From Bacteroidaceae bacterium (GTDB taxonomy: Bacteria; Bacteroidota; Bacteroidia; Bacteroidales; Bacteroidaceae), in assembly GCA_017520935.1 (NCBI GenBank), contig JAFXEF010000035.1, forward strand, positions 62,001-126,000: a DNA stretch of 64,000 nt. Direction: 5' to 3'. The translations under genes were made by a program, and so were the position numbers. The notes beneath the pieces are model-generated. The model was not told where the DNA came from and did no database searches. It saw only the letters and a list, made by a program, of their open reading frames with translations. Of this stretch, positions 35,950 to 44,620 are shown in pieces. Every line of letters begins with the position of its first letter. Position 1 is the stretch's first letter.

Positions 35950-36816
35950 TCAGTTCTTTTTCTTCTTGTCCTTCTTCGGATACAATAACTCTTTCAGTGC
36001 ATCCAATTCATCGGCATCCATGCGTCCCAAGACGAAAGCATGCTCCAATCGGGTAAACTGAGTTGCCAGTTCCACCTTCAGCGCTATATACAAGCCATCT
36101 GACGAGGGGTAGAGCTCATTGACCACACCCACCATCAGCCCTTCGGGAAAGAAAGAGGAATTTCCACTGGTTACAATCGTATCGCCCACCGCAACATCAG
36201 CATAGCGGGGCAGGTCGTGCAACATGGCATACCGTGGGTCGCCACCCTCCCACTGTAGATAACCGAGGTCACTGCCTTGCACCTTACAACTCACAGTACT
36301 CTTGCTATTCAGCAAAGGCATCACTAACGAATAGTGTTCGGTACACTTGTACACCACCCCGACAATGCCATCGATGCCCATCACTCCCATATCCGGCTCC
36401 ACACCATCAGCGATGCCTCGGTCAAGGGTTATATAGTTGTCGGTCCTGTTGACCGACTTGTCTATCACCTGCGCGGGGGTGATGCGATACCCAGTCCGAT
36501 GCACTCTCTGCAATGCTTCTTCCTTGGAGAGGCTATCTAAAAGGTGCTGTGAGGATATTGCCTCCAAGGCAAATATGCGCTCTTGTAATGCTGCGTTCTG
36601 CGCCACCAGCGCCTTATTCTTCGCTGCCAAACCGAAATAGGAGGTCACCTTATCCTGACCTCGGAGCAAGCGAGCCGACACTGCATTGGCCGTAGACAGA
36701 TACACACTGCCCTGATAGCTGTTGTAGGAAAACAACAGCACCACACACACCACCTCCAGAGCTATGAACAATAGCCAGTGATTATGCTTGTATAGAAATT
36801 GAAGCAGGGAGTTCAC
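35950..36816 (-). CDS. mreC: rod-shape-determining protein MreC
   Basis: 288 residues if translation starts at the GTG at 36816. That start aligns with family N-termini (NSLLQFLYKHNHWLLFI); the frame runs upstream to 36855 through a palindromic repeat. One membrane helix (about 10-30), a coiled coil (about 55-100, KNKALVAQNAALQERI) and the periplasmic beta-domain (DNYITLDRGIADGV, GVVGVV, GDTIVTSG). It scaffolds PBP2 in the elongasome. The lysine-rich end (PKKDKKKKN) is unusual but sits on the periplasmic side. Confidence 0.92.
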   Translation of the reverse strand: MNSLLQFLYKHNHWLLFIALEVVCVVLLFSYNSYQGSVYLSTANAVSARLLRGQDKVTSYFGLAAKNKALVAQNAALQERIFALEAISSQHLLDSLSKEEALQRVHRTGYRITPAQVIDKSVNRTDNYITLDRGIADGVEPDMGVMGIDGIVGVVYKCTEHYSLVMPLLNSKSTVSCKVQGSDLGYLQWEGGDPRYAMLHDLPRYADVAVGDTIVTSGNSSFFPEGLMVGVVNELYPSSDGLYIALKVELATQFTRLEHAFVLGRMDADELDALKELLYPKKDKKKKN

Positions 36817-36830
36817 GAATACTAAATTTA

Positions 36831-36902
36831 AATTCTGAATCCAGAATCCTAACATCGCTAAACAAAGCTATGCTCCAGAATCCGGAATTCAGAATTCAGA
36901 AT
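36831..36902. repeat. inverted repeat between mreB and mreC
   Basis: AATTCTGAATCCAGAATCC on the left and CCAGAATCCGGAATTCAG with AATTCAGAATT on the right form an imperfect hairpin of about 25 bp. Comparable small reiterated palindromes occur at 48011-48092 and 37938-38019. Confidence 0.5.
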
Positions 36903-36912
36903 TAACCCATCA

Positions 36913-37935
36913 TCATCTCATCAAGAATGAGAAGCGGTCAACATTCTTCAAAGCGATGCCCGTACCACGAGCCACACAGTGCAATGGATCCTCAGCCACG
37001 TGGAAAGGTATGTTTATCTTATCATGCAAGCGCTTGGCCAAGCCACGGAGCAGGGCACCACCACCTGCCAGATAGATACCGTTATGAATAATATCGGCAT
37101 AGATTTCGGGGGGAGTATCTTCCAAAGCACTGAGCACAGCCGTCTCAATCTTGGCAATCGATTTGTCAAGACAGTGTGCAATCTCTTGATAGCACACAGG
37201 TACCTCCATAGGCAATGCCGTGATGCGATTCGGGCCGTGCACGATATACTCCTCCGGTGCATCTTCCTCCAGATCGGTCAGGGCAGAGCCCACGTGTATC
37301 TTGATACGCTCGGCCATACGCTCACTGACCTTTACATTGTGCTGGCGGTTCATATACTCCTGAATATCGGCCGTAAAGTCGTCACCCGCAACACGGATAG
37401 AGCTGTTCTTCACGATGCCACCAAGAGAGATCACGGCAATCTCCGTAGATCCGCCACCTATATCCACCACCATATTGCCTTCGGGAGCCTCCACATCGAG
37501 GCCAATACCCACAGCAGCAGCCATTGGTTCGTAGATAAGGTAGATGTCGCGTCCACCAGCATGCTCGGCCGAGTCGCGCACAGCACGCAGTTCTACTTCC
37601 GTACTGCCTGAGGGCACACCTATCACCATACGCAGTGAGGGAGTAAACAGGTGTCCACGAGTATTCACCATCTTGATAAGTCCGCGCATCATCTGTTCGC
37701 AGGCATTAAAGTCAGCAATCACGCCATTCTGCAACGGGCGGATGGTTCTAATATCCGGAGAAGTCTTTTCGTGCATCAGTTTGGCACGTCCGCCCACAGC
37801 CACCATCTTGTCGGTGCGGCGGTCGAGGGCAACCACAGAAGGCTCATCGACCACAATCTTGCCATTATGTAAGATGATGGTGTTGGCCGTACCGAGGTCC
37901 ATCGCTATTTCTTGTGTAAAAGAGAAAAGTCCCAT
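36913..37935 (-). CDS. mreB: actin-like rod-shape protein MreB
   Basis: 340 residues, normal length. Actin fold signatures: DLGTANTIIL (phosphate 1), VVDIGGGSTEIAVIS (phosphate 2), LAGGGALLRGL (adenosine site). Cytoplasmic ATP-dependent filaments under the membrane that direct elongation. First gene of the mre-mrd cluster after purH; a hairpin-forming gap of 89 bp separates the two, so purH may be co-transcribed or end there. Confidence 0.97.
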   Translation of the reverse strand: MGLFSFTQEIAMDLGTANTIILHNGKIVVDEPSVVALDRRTDKMVAVGGRAKLMHEKTSPDIRTIRPLQNGVIADFNACEQMMRGLIKMVNTRGHLFTPSLRMVIGVPSGSTEVELRAVRDSAEHAGGRDIYLIYEPMAAAVGIGLDVEAPEGNMVVDIGGGSTEIAVISLGGIVKNSSIRVAGDDFTADIQEYMNRQHNVKVSERMAERIKIHVGSALTDLEEDAPEEYIVHGPNRITALPMEVPVCYQEIAHCLDKSIAKIETAVLSALEDTPPEIYADIIHNGIYLAGGGALLRGLAKRLHDKINIPFHVAEDPLHCVARGTGIALKNVDRFSFLMR

Positions 37936-37937
37936 AA

Positions 37938-38019
37938 ATTCAGTGAAGAGTTAAGAGTGAAGAGTTAAGAGGAAATAGGGATTACAGAACTTTTCCCTAT
38001 TCGCCCTTAACTCTTCACT
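37938..38019. repeat. purine-rich hairpin between purH and mreB
   Basis: AGTGAAGAGTTAAGAG-type repeats on the left and their complement (CTTAACTCTTCACT) on the right flank an inner stem GGAAATAGGGA/TTCCCTATTCG. Similar GAAGAGTTAAGAG or GAAGAGGGAAAAG runs occur at 28980-29000, 42946-42980 and 60019-60103. It may terminate purH transcripts, but no U-tract follows. Confidence 0.5.
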
Positions 38020-38024
38020 CGGTT

Positions 38025-39548
38025 TTAGTGCTTAAAGTGACGGAAACCAGTGATTACCATAGCCACATCGTGGTCGTTGCAGTACTGCACCGACTCGGCA
38101 TCGCGCACCGAGCCTCCGGGCTGGATAACGGCAGTGACACCTGCCTCATGGGCAATCTCCACACAGTCGGGGAAGGGGAAGAAAGCATCACTGGCCATCA
38201 CGGCACCATTGAGATCGAAACCGAAGCCATGAGCCTTCTCGATAGCATGCTTCAAGGCATCCACACGTGAGGTCTGCCCCACACCGCTGGCGAGCAGTTG
38301 CTTGCCCTTGGCGAGTACGATGGCGTTGCTCTTGCTGTTCTTCACAATCTTGTTGGCAAAGAGCATATCCTCGATTTCCTCGGCTGTAGCCACCTTATTG
38401 GTCACCGGCTTGCAGTCCTCGGGAGTCTCGGTCTTGAGGTCGCGGTCCTGCACCAGCACGCCGTTGAGTACCGAGCGGTACTGCTGACGGGGCAATGCGG
38501 CCTCCTTACGCACGAGGATGATGCGGTTCTTCTTCTGGGTGAGAATTTCCAGTGCATTCACATCGTAGTCAGGAGCGATGATTACCTCGAAGAATATCTT
38601 GTTGATTTCCTCAGCCGTAGCCTTGTCGATGGGGCAGTTGGTGATGAGCACGCCACCGAATGCAGACACGGGGTCACCTGCCAAAGCATCGATCCAAGCC
38701 TGGAGCAGTGTCTCGCGTGAAGCAAGGCCACAGGCATTGTTGTGCTTGAGGATAGCGAAGGTGGTCTCGTCGAACTCGTCGATGAGATCCACGGCAGCGT
38801 TGATGTCGAGCAGGTTGTTGTACGAGATCTCCTTACCGTGAATCTGGTCGAACATAGCCTCGAAGTCACCGTAGAAGTAGCCCTTCTGATGGGGGTTCTC
38901 ACCGTAACGGAGCACCTTGGGATGATTCACCGCCTTGCGGAACATAGAGCCCTCCTCACCGTCGAAGTAGTTGAAGATGGCCGAATCATAGGCCGACGAT
39001 ACGGCAAACGCCTCCTTGGCAAACCAAGCACGCTCCTCCAAGGTGGTCTGAGCACCCTTGTCGCGCAGGATATCGGTGAGCGGGGCATACTGATCCTTGC
39101 TGGCTACAATCACCACATCCTTATGGTTCTTGGCCGCAGCACGGATAAGCGAGATGCCACCTATATCAATTTTCTCGATGATAGCCTCGTGCGAAGCACC
39201 CGAAGCCACGGTAGCCTCGAAGGGATAGAGGTCTACGATGACAAGGTCAATTTCGGGAATCTCATAGTTGACCATCTGCACCTGGTCGCCCTCGTTGTCG
39301 CGACGGCCGAGGATACCACCGAACACTTTGGGGTGAAGGGTCTTCACACGTCCACCGAGAATTGAGGGGTAGCCCGTCAGGTCCTCAACACGCTGGCAAG
39401 GCACACCGAGCGACTCGATAAACTCCTGGGTACCACCCGTAGAAAGCAACTGCACGCCCTCTTTATGGAGCGTAGTGATAATCTCTTCCAATCCATCCTT
39501 GTGGAATACCGACACAAGGGCGGTTTTCATTCTTTTGTTATCCGACAT
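38025..39548 (-). CDS. purH: bifunctional AICAR transformylase/IMP cyclohydrolase
   Basis: 507 residues. The N-terminal methylglyoxal-synthase-like IMP cyclohydrolase domain (about 1-195; STGGTQEFIESLG, RVKTLHPKVFGGIL) and the C-terminal AICAR formyltransferase (about 200-507; LKHNNACGLA with the catalytic Lys-His, VSAFGGVL, DAFFPFPD, IQPGGS) are complete. It performs the last two steps of IMP synthesis in the cytosol. Located immediately upstream of mreB, as in many Bacteroidales. It has its own -7 box 45 nt upstream. Confidence 0.97.
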   Translation of the reverse strand: MSDNKRMKTALVSVFHKDGLEEIITTLHKEGVQLLSTGGTQEFIESLGVPCQRVEDLTGYPSILGGRVKTLHPKVFGGILGRRDNEGDQVQMVNYEIPEIDLVIVDLYPFEATVASGASHEAIIEKIDIGGISLIRAAAKNHKDVVIVASKDQYAPLTDILRDKGAQTTLEERAWFAKEAFAVSSAYDSAIFNYFDGEEGSMFRKAVNHPKVLRYGENPHQKGYFYGDFEAMFDQIHGKEISYNNLLDINAAVDLIDEFDETTFAILKHNNACGLASRETLLQAWIDALAGDPVSAFGGVLITNCPIDKATAEEINKIFFEVIIAPDYDVNALEILTQKKNRIILVRKEAALPRQQYRSVLNGVLVQDRDLKTETPEDCKPVTNKVATAEEIEDMLFANKIVKNSKSNAIVLAKGKQLLASGVGQTSRVDALKHAIEKAHGFGFDLNGAVMASDAFFPFPDCVEIAHEAGVTAVIQPGGSVRDAESVQYCNDHDVAMVITGFRHFKH

Positions 39549-39592
39549 TATTCTGTATGTTAGTTGTTATTCAAAATCATTGTTTAAGAGTG

Positions 39593-39600
39593 CAAAGTTA
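39593..39600 (-). promoter_or_regulatory. -7 box of purH
   Basis: TAACTTTG on the minus strand, 45 nt before the purH start. No convincing TTTG at the -33 distance. No purine riboswitch fold was recognised in the short leader. Confidence 0.55.
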
Positions 39601-39709
39601 GCAAATATATGCAAGATTCCCTTATAAAATAAGAAGAAAAACAACATACGCCCCGACAAATTCGGTTAATTATTGTTATTATCCACATCCGATTGAATAA
39701 AAAAAGAGC

Positions 39710-39717
39710 TACCTTTG
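39710..39717 (+). promoter_or_regulatory. -7 box of the Pr6Pr-like gene, predicted leaderless
   Basis: TACCTTTG ends 4 nt before the ATG at 39722, so transcription would start at or just inside the start codon. Confidence 0.65.
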
Positions 39718-39721
39718 CAAA

Positions 39722-40318
39722 ATGAAAAGAACAATCAGACTTATCACCGTCATCCTATACATCGCCATTGCGGCTTACGGCTGCTACGGTTCGTGGGTTC
39801 ACGGCACCCGTTTCTTCCTCTACTTCACCAATCTGGGCAATCTCTACTGCCTTGGGCTGATGACAAATGAGCTAATACGGCTCATACGTCGCAAACCGAT
39901 ATCCATTCCACTGATGCAGTGGGAGTTTGGCGGACTCATCTCCATCCTCGTCATTGGCGCTGTGTACAACATCCTTCTGGGAGACCCCACCTCGGCCGCT
40001 TATTGGGCCAACCGTCCCAGTGTGTGCCTGCACCTTCTTACCCCTATTCTCTACGCCATCTACTTCTTTGCCACACGCCCTGTGCGCAAAGTCACCGTAG
40101 GCGGCATACAGTGCGGCATACTGCTTCCCTACCTTTACATCGCTTTTATCTATACCCGCCATTTTATCACGGGCGACAACTGGTTTCCCTACTTCTTCCT
40201 CGACATCAACCGCATAGGATGGTCCGGGGCTATCGGGTGGATTATAGCCCTTACCGTAGTATTCGTACTCACGGGATTCATCTTCATCTATTTGGGAAAG
40301 AAGAGGAGTAAGAGATGA
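39722..40318 (+). CDS. six-helix membrane protein, Pr6Pr-like family
   Basis: 198 residues, with about six hydrophobic helices. Recognisable pieces are FFLYFTNLGNLYCLG after the first helix, LQWEFGG-like LMQWEFGGLIS, CLHLLTPILYAIYF and GWSGAIGW, which fit the Pr6Pr family of putative integral membrane proteins. Function is unknown in bacteria. It is a single gene, divergent from purH and convergent with tex, with a short basic C-terminus (GKKRSKR) in the cytoplasm. The start is fixed by the promoter. Confidence 0.7.
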   Translation: MKRTIRLITVILYIAIAAYGCYGSWVHGTRFFLYFTNLGNLYCLGLMTNELIRLIRRKPISIPLMQWEFGGLISILVIGAVYNILLGDPTSAAYWANRPSVCLHLLTPILYAIYFFATRPVRKVTVGGIQCGILLPYLYIAFIYTRHFITGDNWFPYFFLDINRIGWSGAIGWIIALTVVFVLTGFIFIYLGKKRSKR

Positions 40319-40343
40319 CGAGACTGCGTCTGAATGTATTTTT

Positions 40344-40360
40344 GTCATCCTGAGCGCGAA
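40344..40360 (+). repeat. remnant of the widespread CATCCTGAGCG repeat
   Basis: GTCATCCTGAGCGCGAA followed by AAGGA resembles the start of the dispersed intergenic repeat GTCATCCTGAGCGNAGCGAAGGATC found in many phyla. It lies in the 116-bp gap between two convergent genes. Confidence 0.45.
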
Positions 40361-40434
40361 AAGGACGAGGGTGTGTCGCAAATCTATCCCCAAACACCTC
40401 TCAGCTAAACTCAAAATAATTTCAAAACAGATTC

Positions 40435-42567
40435 TTAGTTTACATCCTTCATTGATAAACTGATGCGTTTGCGCGAGTAGTCCACTTCGAGCACACGTAC
40501 CGTAACGTGCTGGTGCACCGAAACAATGGCGGTAGGGTCACTCACATAGCGGTCGGCAAGCTGGGAGACATGCACCAGGCCATTTTCCTTGATGCCTATA
40601 TCCACGAAGCAACCGAAGTTGGTGACATTGGTGACGATGCCGGGGAGCACCATCCCTGCCTTTACATCCTCTATCGTGCGGATGCGCTCGTCGAAACTCC
40701 AGACCTCGATGGCTTGACGTGGGTCACGGCCCGGTTTTACTAATTCGCACATGATATCCTGCAATGTGGGCAGACCCACATCGCCACTCACATAGCGGTC
40801 TATATCAATCTTGGCACGCAGTTCAGCCTCGGCAATCAGTTCGTTCACCGAGCAGCCTAAGTCCCTGGCCATCTGCTCCACTAAGCGGTATCGCTCGGGA
40901 TGCACGGCCGAGTTGTCGAGCGGGTTCTTGGCATCGGGGATGCGAAGGAAGCCTGCCGACTGTTCGAAGCTTTTCTCTCCCATACGCGGCACACGCTTCA
41001 GTTCGCCACGTGAGGCGAAGGCTCCGTGCTCGGCACGGTAGTCCACGATATTCTGTGCCAACGTGGCATTGAGTCCCGACACGTATGTGAGCAAGTGCTT
41101 GCTGGCCGTATTCACATTCACACCCACTAAGTTGACACAATGTTCCACGGTGCGGTCAAGCGACGATTTCAGTTCATTTTGGTTCACATCGTACTGGTAC
41201 TGCCCCACCCCGATGGATTTGGGGTCAATCTTCACCAGTTCGGCCAGGGGATCCATCAGCCGGCGACCAATGGACACCGCACCACGCACGGTGACATCGT
41301 AGTCGGGGAACTCATCGCGGGCGACTTTTGAGGCCGAATAGATGGAAGCTCCGTCCTCACTCACCACAAACACCTGCAACTTGCGGTCGTAACGCTGCGA
41401 GGTGACAAACTGCTCGGTCTCACGACTGGCCGTACCGTTGCCGATGGATATGGCCTCTATCTTGTATTGCTCCACCAGACGTGTCAGCTTACGGCCCGCG
41501 CCCGCATAGTCCGACTTGGGCGGATGAGGGTAGATGGTCTCGTTATGCAACAGGTTGCCCTGCGCATCGAGGCATACCACCTTGCATCCCGTGCGATAGC
41601 CGGGGTCGATGGCCAGTACGCGCTTTTGCCCGAGGGGAGGAGCCAGCAATAGCTGCTTGAGGTTGGTCGCAAATACGCGGATGGCCTCCTCATCGGCCTT
41701 CACCTTGGAGCTGTTCGCAAATTCCGTCTCGATTGAGGGACGCAACAAACGCTTATAGCCATCGTGCACAGCCATGGTCACCTGCTCGGCACACTCGCCC
41801 GAGGAGCGTACGAACTGGCGTTCAAGGCGTTCCACGACCACCGTGTCGTCGGCCGGTGCAATCGTTACACGCAGGAATCCCTCCTTCTCACCACGGCGTA
41901 TGGCCAGCATACGGTGCGACGAGCAGCGCGAGAGCGGTTCGCTCCAGTCAAAGTAGTCCCGGAACTTATCGCCCTCAGCCTCCTTACCCTTTATCACCTT
42001 GGAGGTGATACGTGCTTCGCGAGCGAAGATGTTGCGCACGGCATTGCGTGCGCGTTCACTCTCGTTCACCCATTCGGCAATGATGTCACGGGCACCCTGC
42101 AGAGCCTCATCGGCATCCTTCACCTCGTCCTTGACGAAGCGCATGGCCATGGAATCCACACCGTTGGAATGTTGCGCCATCAGCATCTTGGCCAGCGGCT
42201 CCAGTCCCTTGGCGCGTGCCACCTCGGCACGGGTACGGCGTTTGGGCTTATAGGGCAGGTAGATATCCTCCAGCTCCGTAGCGTCCATACACATCTCGAT
42301 GCGCGAACGCAGTTCATCGGAGAGCTTACCCTGCTCCTCAATGGTGCTCAGGATAGTCTCCTTACGCTTGGCAAGTTCCTGCAATTTCTTACACGCCGTG
42401 TCGATAGCAGCAATCTGCACCTCATCAAGGCCACCCGTCGCCTCCTTGCGATAGCGACTGATAAAAGGGATAGTGGCACCATCGGCAAGCAGTTTCAGTG
42501 TACCCGCCACTGCCTGTTCCGAGAGATTGAGGGTTTGGGAAATGTATCTGTTCATCATATCGTTCAT
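40435..42567 (-). CDS. tex: Tex-family RNA-binding transcription accessory protein
   Basis: 710 residues. Order: N-terminal helical Tex domain (about 10-190, IPFISRYRKEATGGLDEVQ), YqgF/RNase H-like domain (about 320-450, VLAIDPGYRTGCKVVCLD), helix-hairpin-helix pair (about 490-560, YVSGLNATLAQNIVDYR) and S1 domain (about 635-706, GMVLPGIVTNVTNFGCFVD). A conserved nucleic-acid-binding protein tied to transcription and stress tolerance. MNDMMNRYI gives three near starts; the first is used. A -7 box lies 66 nt upstream and the AGAATCTGTTCTAAAAT motif directly before the ATG. Confidence 0.94.
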   Translation of the reverse strand: MNDMMNRYISQTLNLSEQAVAGTLKLLADGATIPFISRYRKEATGGLDEVQIAAIDTACKKLQELAKRKETILSTIEEQGKLSDELRSRIEMCMDATELEDIYLPYKPKRRTRAEVARAKGLEPLAKMLMAQHSNGVDSMAMRFVKDEVKDADEALQGARDIIAEWVNESERARNAVRNIFAREARITSKVIKGKEAEGDKFRDYFDWSEPLSRCSSHRMLAIRRGEKEGFLRVTIAPADDTVVVERLERQFVRSSGECAEQVTMAVHDGYKRLLRPSIETEFANSSKVKADEEAIRVFATNLKQLLLAPPLGQKRVLAIDPGYRTGCKVVCLDAQGNLLHNETIYPHPPKSDYAGAGRKLTRLVEQYKIEAISIGNGTASRETEQFVTSQRYDRKLQVFVVSEDGASIYSASKVARDEFPDYDVTVRGAVSIGRRLMDPLAELVKIDPKSIGVGQYQYDVNQNELKSSLDRTVEHCVNLVGVNVNTASKHLLTYVSGLNATLAQNIVDYRAEHGAFASRGELKRVPRMGEKSFEQSAGFLRIPDAKNPLDNSAVHPERYRLVEQMARDLGCSVNELIAEAELRAKIDIDRYVSGDVGLPTLQDIMCELVKPGRDPRQAIEVWSFDERIRTIEDVKAGMVLPGIVTNVTNFGCFVDIGIKENGLVHVSQLADRYVSDPTAIVSVHQHVTVRVLEVDYSRKRISLSMKDVN

Positions 42568-42568
42568 T

Positions 42569-42586
42569 AAGAATCTGTTCTAAAAT
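42569..42586. repeat. short dispersed motif AGAATCTGTTYTAAAA upstream of tex
   Basis: Same 15-16-nt motif as at 31688-31702 (gldH), 63591-63606 (trpB2), 40421-40437 (end of tex) and a variant at 48707-48720 (queG), usually within 30 nt of a start codon. Confidence 0.45.
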
Positions 42587-42632
42587 CACCGTCAATATAT
42601 TTGTACCAGCTTTTTGTTCTTCAGCATATCTG

Positions 42633-42640
42633 CAAAGGTA
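42633..42640 (-). promoter_or_regulatory. -7 box of tex
   Basis: TACCTTTG on the minus strand, 66 nt before the start. A TTTG lies only 14 nt further upstream, so the -33 element is unclear. Confidence 0.5.
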
Positions 42641-42719
42641 AACATTATTGGCAACAAACGAACATCTGCAGTGTGATTTCTTTGAATTTAATATAATATA
42701 GTTGCTTACCCAAACGCAG

Positions 42720-42918
42720 GTTGTCCGCCCAATACCGTCTGTCCGCGGACGGTTCACGAACAGCCGAGTCCCCCTTGTAAAGAAGGCGATTTTGTTACTA
42801 CGCGATGAAACAAAATTTTTATCGCGTAGAAACAAAATTTCCCTCGTGAAGCCTGTCTTGAGGCAAGGCAGCGGGTTGTCCGACAATACAACTCGCCCAC
42901 CCCCGTTCTCGCGGACAA
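42720..42918. repeat. family-2 dispersed repeat (copy 2)
   Basis: Matches the element at 4689-4849 in a 22-nt block (42729-42750) and a 40-nt block (42801-42840) without mismatch. The copy is bounded by TTGTCCGC (42721-42728) and its complement GCGGACAA (42911-42918), which may be its terminal inverted repeats, with an internal TTGTCCG at 42876. The element lies in the 414-bp gap between tex and hisS; the rest of that gap has the tex promoter and the hisS terminator. Confidence 0.7.
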
Positions 42919-42950
42919 AAAAAGAGTTGCCATCGAAGACGGCAACTCTT
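42915..42950 (-). terminator. intrinsic terminator after hisS
   Basis: Stem AAGAGTTGCC/GGCAACTCTT (42922-42931, 42941-42950), 9-nt loop, then T7 on the minus strand, 32 nt past the stop. Confidence 0.88.
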
Positions 42951-42981
42951 AACTTTTCACTCTTCCCTCTTAACTCTTCAC

Positions 42982-44343
42982 TCAAGAGAGTTTGCTCAGC
43001 AATTCCTCTATCGTCACTGTGCCCTGCTCGCCTGTCACCATATTCTTCACGGAGAGCTGGCCGCTCTGCATCTCGCTCTCGCCCACCATCACGACGTAGG
43101 GAATAGCGTGGTCGTTGGCAAAGGACATCTGCTTCTTCATCTTCACGCTATCGGGGTAGAGCTCGGCAGCAATGCCTGCACTGCGTAACTGTGCCACGAG
43201 GGGAAGGCAGTAGGTAGCCTCGGCAGCACCGAAATTGACAAACATCACCTGTGTGCCACGTGCAGCACTCTTGGGATAGAGGTCGAGCTGATTGAGCACG
43301 TCATAGATGCGGTCGGCACCGAAGGAGATGCCTACGCCCGACACACCGGGCATGCCGAAGATACCCGTCAGGTTGTCATAGCGGCCACCACCTGAGATAC
43401 TGCCAATCTGCACGTCGAGTGCCTTGACCTCAAAGATGGTACCTGTGTAGTAGTTGAGTCCGCGAGCAAGGGTGAGGTCTACCTCCACCTCGTTCTTGAT
43501 GTCGAGATGTTCCAAGCTGCCCAGCACAAACTCCATCTCATCTACACCCTTGAGACCAATCTCGCTGGCTGCGAGCACGGTGCGCAGGGTGGCCAGCTTG
43601 GAGCGGTTGTCGCCACTGAGCTGGATGATAGGTTGCAGGGTATCGATGGCCTCGGCAGGGATGCCCTTCTCGGCCAGCTCGGCATTGACGTTGTCGAGCC
43701 CTATCTTGTCGAGCTTGTCAATGGCTACGGTGATATCGACAATCTTGTCGGCCTGACCGATAATCTCGGCTATACCGGTGAGAATCTTGCGGTTGTTGAT
43801 CTTGATGCCCACGCGGATACCAAACTTGAGGTATACGGCATCAATCATCTGCACGAGGTCCACCTCGTTGAGCAGTGAGTCGCTGCCTACCACATCGGCA
43901 TCGCACTGGTAGAACTCGCGGTAGCGACCCTTCTGCGGGCGGTCGGCACGCCATACGGGCTGTATCTGGAAGCGTTTGAAGGGGAATGAAAGTTCGTCTC
44001 TATGAGCCACCACGTAGCGGGCAAAAGGTACGGTGAGATCATAGCGGAGACCCTTTTCGCAGACCTTGGCAGCAAACTTCAGCGCATTGCGCTCCAGCAG
44101 CTCATCATCGTCAATCTTGCTCAGGCAGTCGCCCGAGTTGAGAATCTTGAACAACAGCTTGTCGCCCTCCTCGCCATACTTACCCATCAACGTGGAAAAG
44201 TTCTCCATGGCAGGGGTCTCAATGGGTTGGAAGCCAAAGGTGTAGAACACCTCACGGATAGTATCGAATATATAGTTGCGCTTCGCCATTTCAGCAGGAG
44301 AGAAGTCGCGCGTCCCCTTTGGTATACCGGGTTTTGTTGCCAT
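42982..44343 (-). CDS. hisS: histidyl-tRNA synthetase
   Basis: 453 residues, class II. Motif 2 [22 protein letters not shown], the histidine-specific [15 protein letters not shown], and motif 3 [15 protein letters not shown] are all present; the C-terminal anticodon domain spans about 345-453 ([33 protein letters not shown]). Charges tRNA-His in the cytosol. The start is supported by [13 protein letters not shown], the typical N-terminal motif. Own promoter and terminator; no leader peptide or T-box-like fold was seen. Confidence 0.97.
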   Translation of the reverse strand: MATKPGIPKGTRDFSPAEMAKRNYIFDTIREVFYTFGFQPIETPAMENFSTLMGKYGEEGDKLLFKILNSGDCLSKIDDDELLERNALKFAAKVCEKGLRYDLTVPFARYVVAHRDELSFPFKRFQIQPVWRADRPQKGRYREFYQCDADVVGSDSLLNEVDLVQMIDAVYLKFGIRVGIKINNRKILTGIAEIIGQADKIVDITVAIDKLDKIGLDNVNAELAEKGIPAEAIDTLQPIIQLSGDNRSKLATLRTVLAASEIGLKGVDEMEFVLGSLEHLDIKNEVEVDLTLARGLNYYTGTIFEVKALDVQIGSISGGGRYDNLTGIFGMPGVSGVGISFGADRIYDVLNQLDLYPKSAARGTQVMFVNFGAAEATYCLPLVAQLRSAGIAAELYPDSVKMKKQMSFANDHAIPYVVMVGESEMQSGQLSVKNMVTGEQGTVTIEELLSKLS

Positions 44344-44371
44344 TACAGTCTTCTGTTTCTTATTTGCTGTG

Positions 44372-44402
44372 CAAATTTAGAGAAAAAAAGGCAATTGGCA
44401 AA
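44372..44402 (-). promoter_or_regulatory. hisS promoter
   Basis: TAAATTTG on the minus strand (44372-44379) with TTTG (44399-44402) 19 nt upstream. The leader would be about 25 nt. Confidence 0.7.
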
Positions 44403-44583
44403 GTTTATGCAAACGAATGTGTTTTTCCTTAGCACACGAGTTTCTACCGATGATGCCATGCTGTGTATAGAGAAGCCACCCGGGGAAGTGAGAATTCCAA
44501 TAAAATGGGGGTTTTTCGGTTATGAAAACGTGAATAAACGCTAATTGATAGCATATTTAGCTTAATATTCGATTTTTTTGCTG

Positions 44584-44591
44584 TACCTTTG
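44584..44591 (+). promoter_or_regulatory. -7 box of the GT117 gene
   Basis: TACCTTTG, 29 nt before the ATG. The -33 element is not clear. Confidence 0.6.
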
Positions 44592-44620
44592 TCGGCTCAA
44601 AGCGCATATATATCATTGCA

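Noticed and set aside
39549..39600. Purine riboswitch upstream of purH
   Set aside because: The leader after the -7 box is only about 40 nt, too short for an aptamer, and no conserved core was seen.
42425..42985. 186-codon minus-strand frame spanning the tex-hisS gap
   Set aside because: Runs through the family-2 repeat, the hisS terminator and into tex in another frame; no conserved segment.
44344..44620. Leader peptide or T-box-like control of hisS
   Set aside because: The promoter lies about 30 nt before hisS; no run of His codons or terminator is present in the leader.
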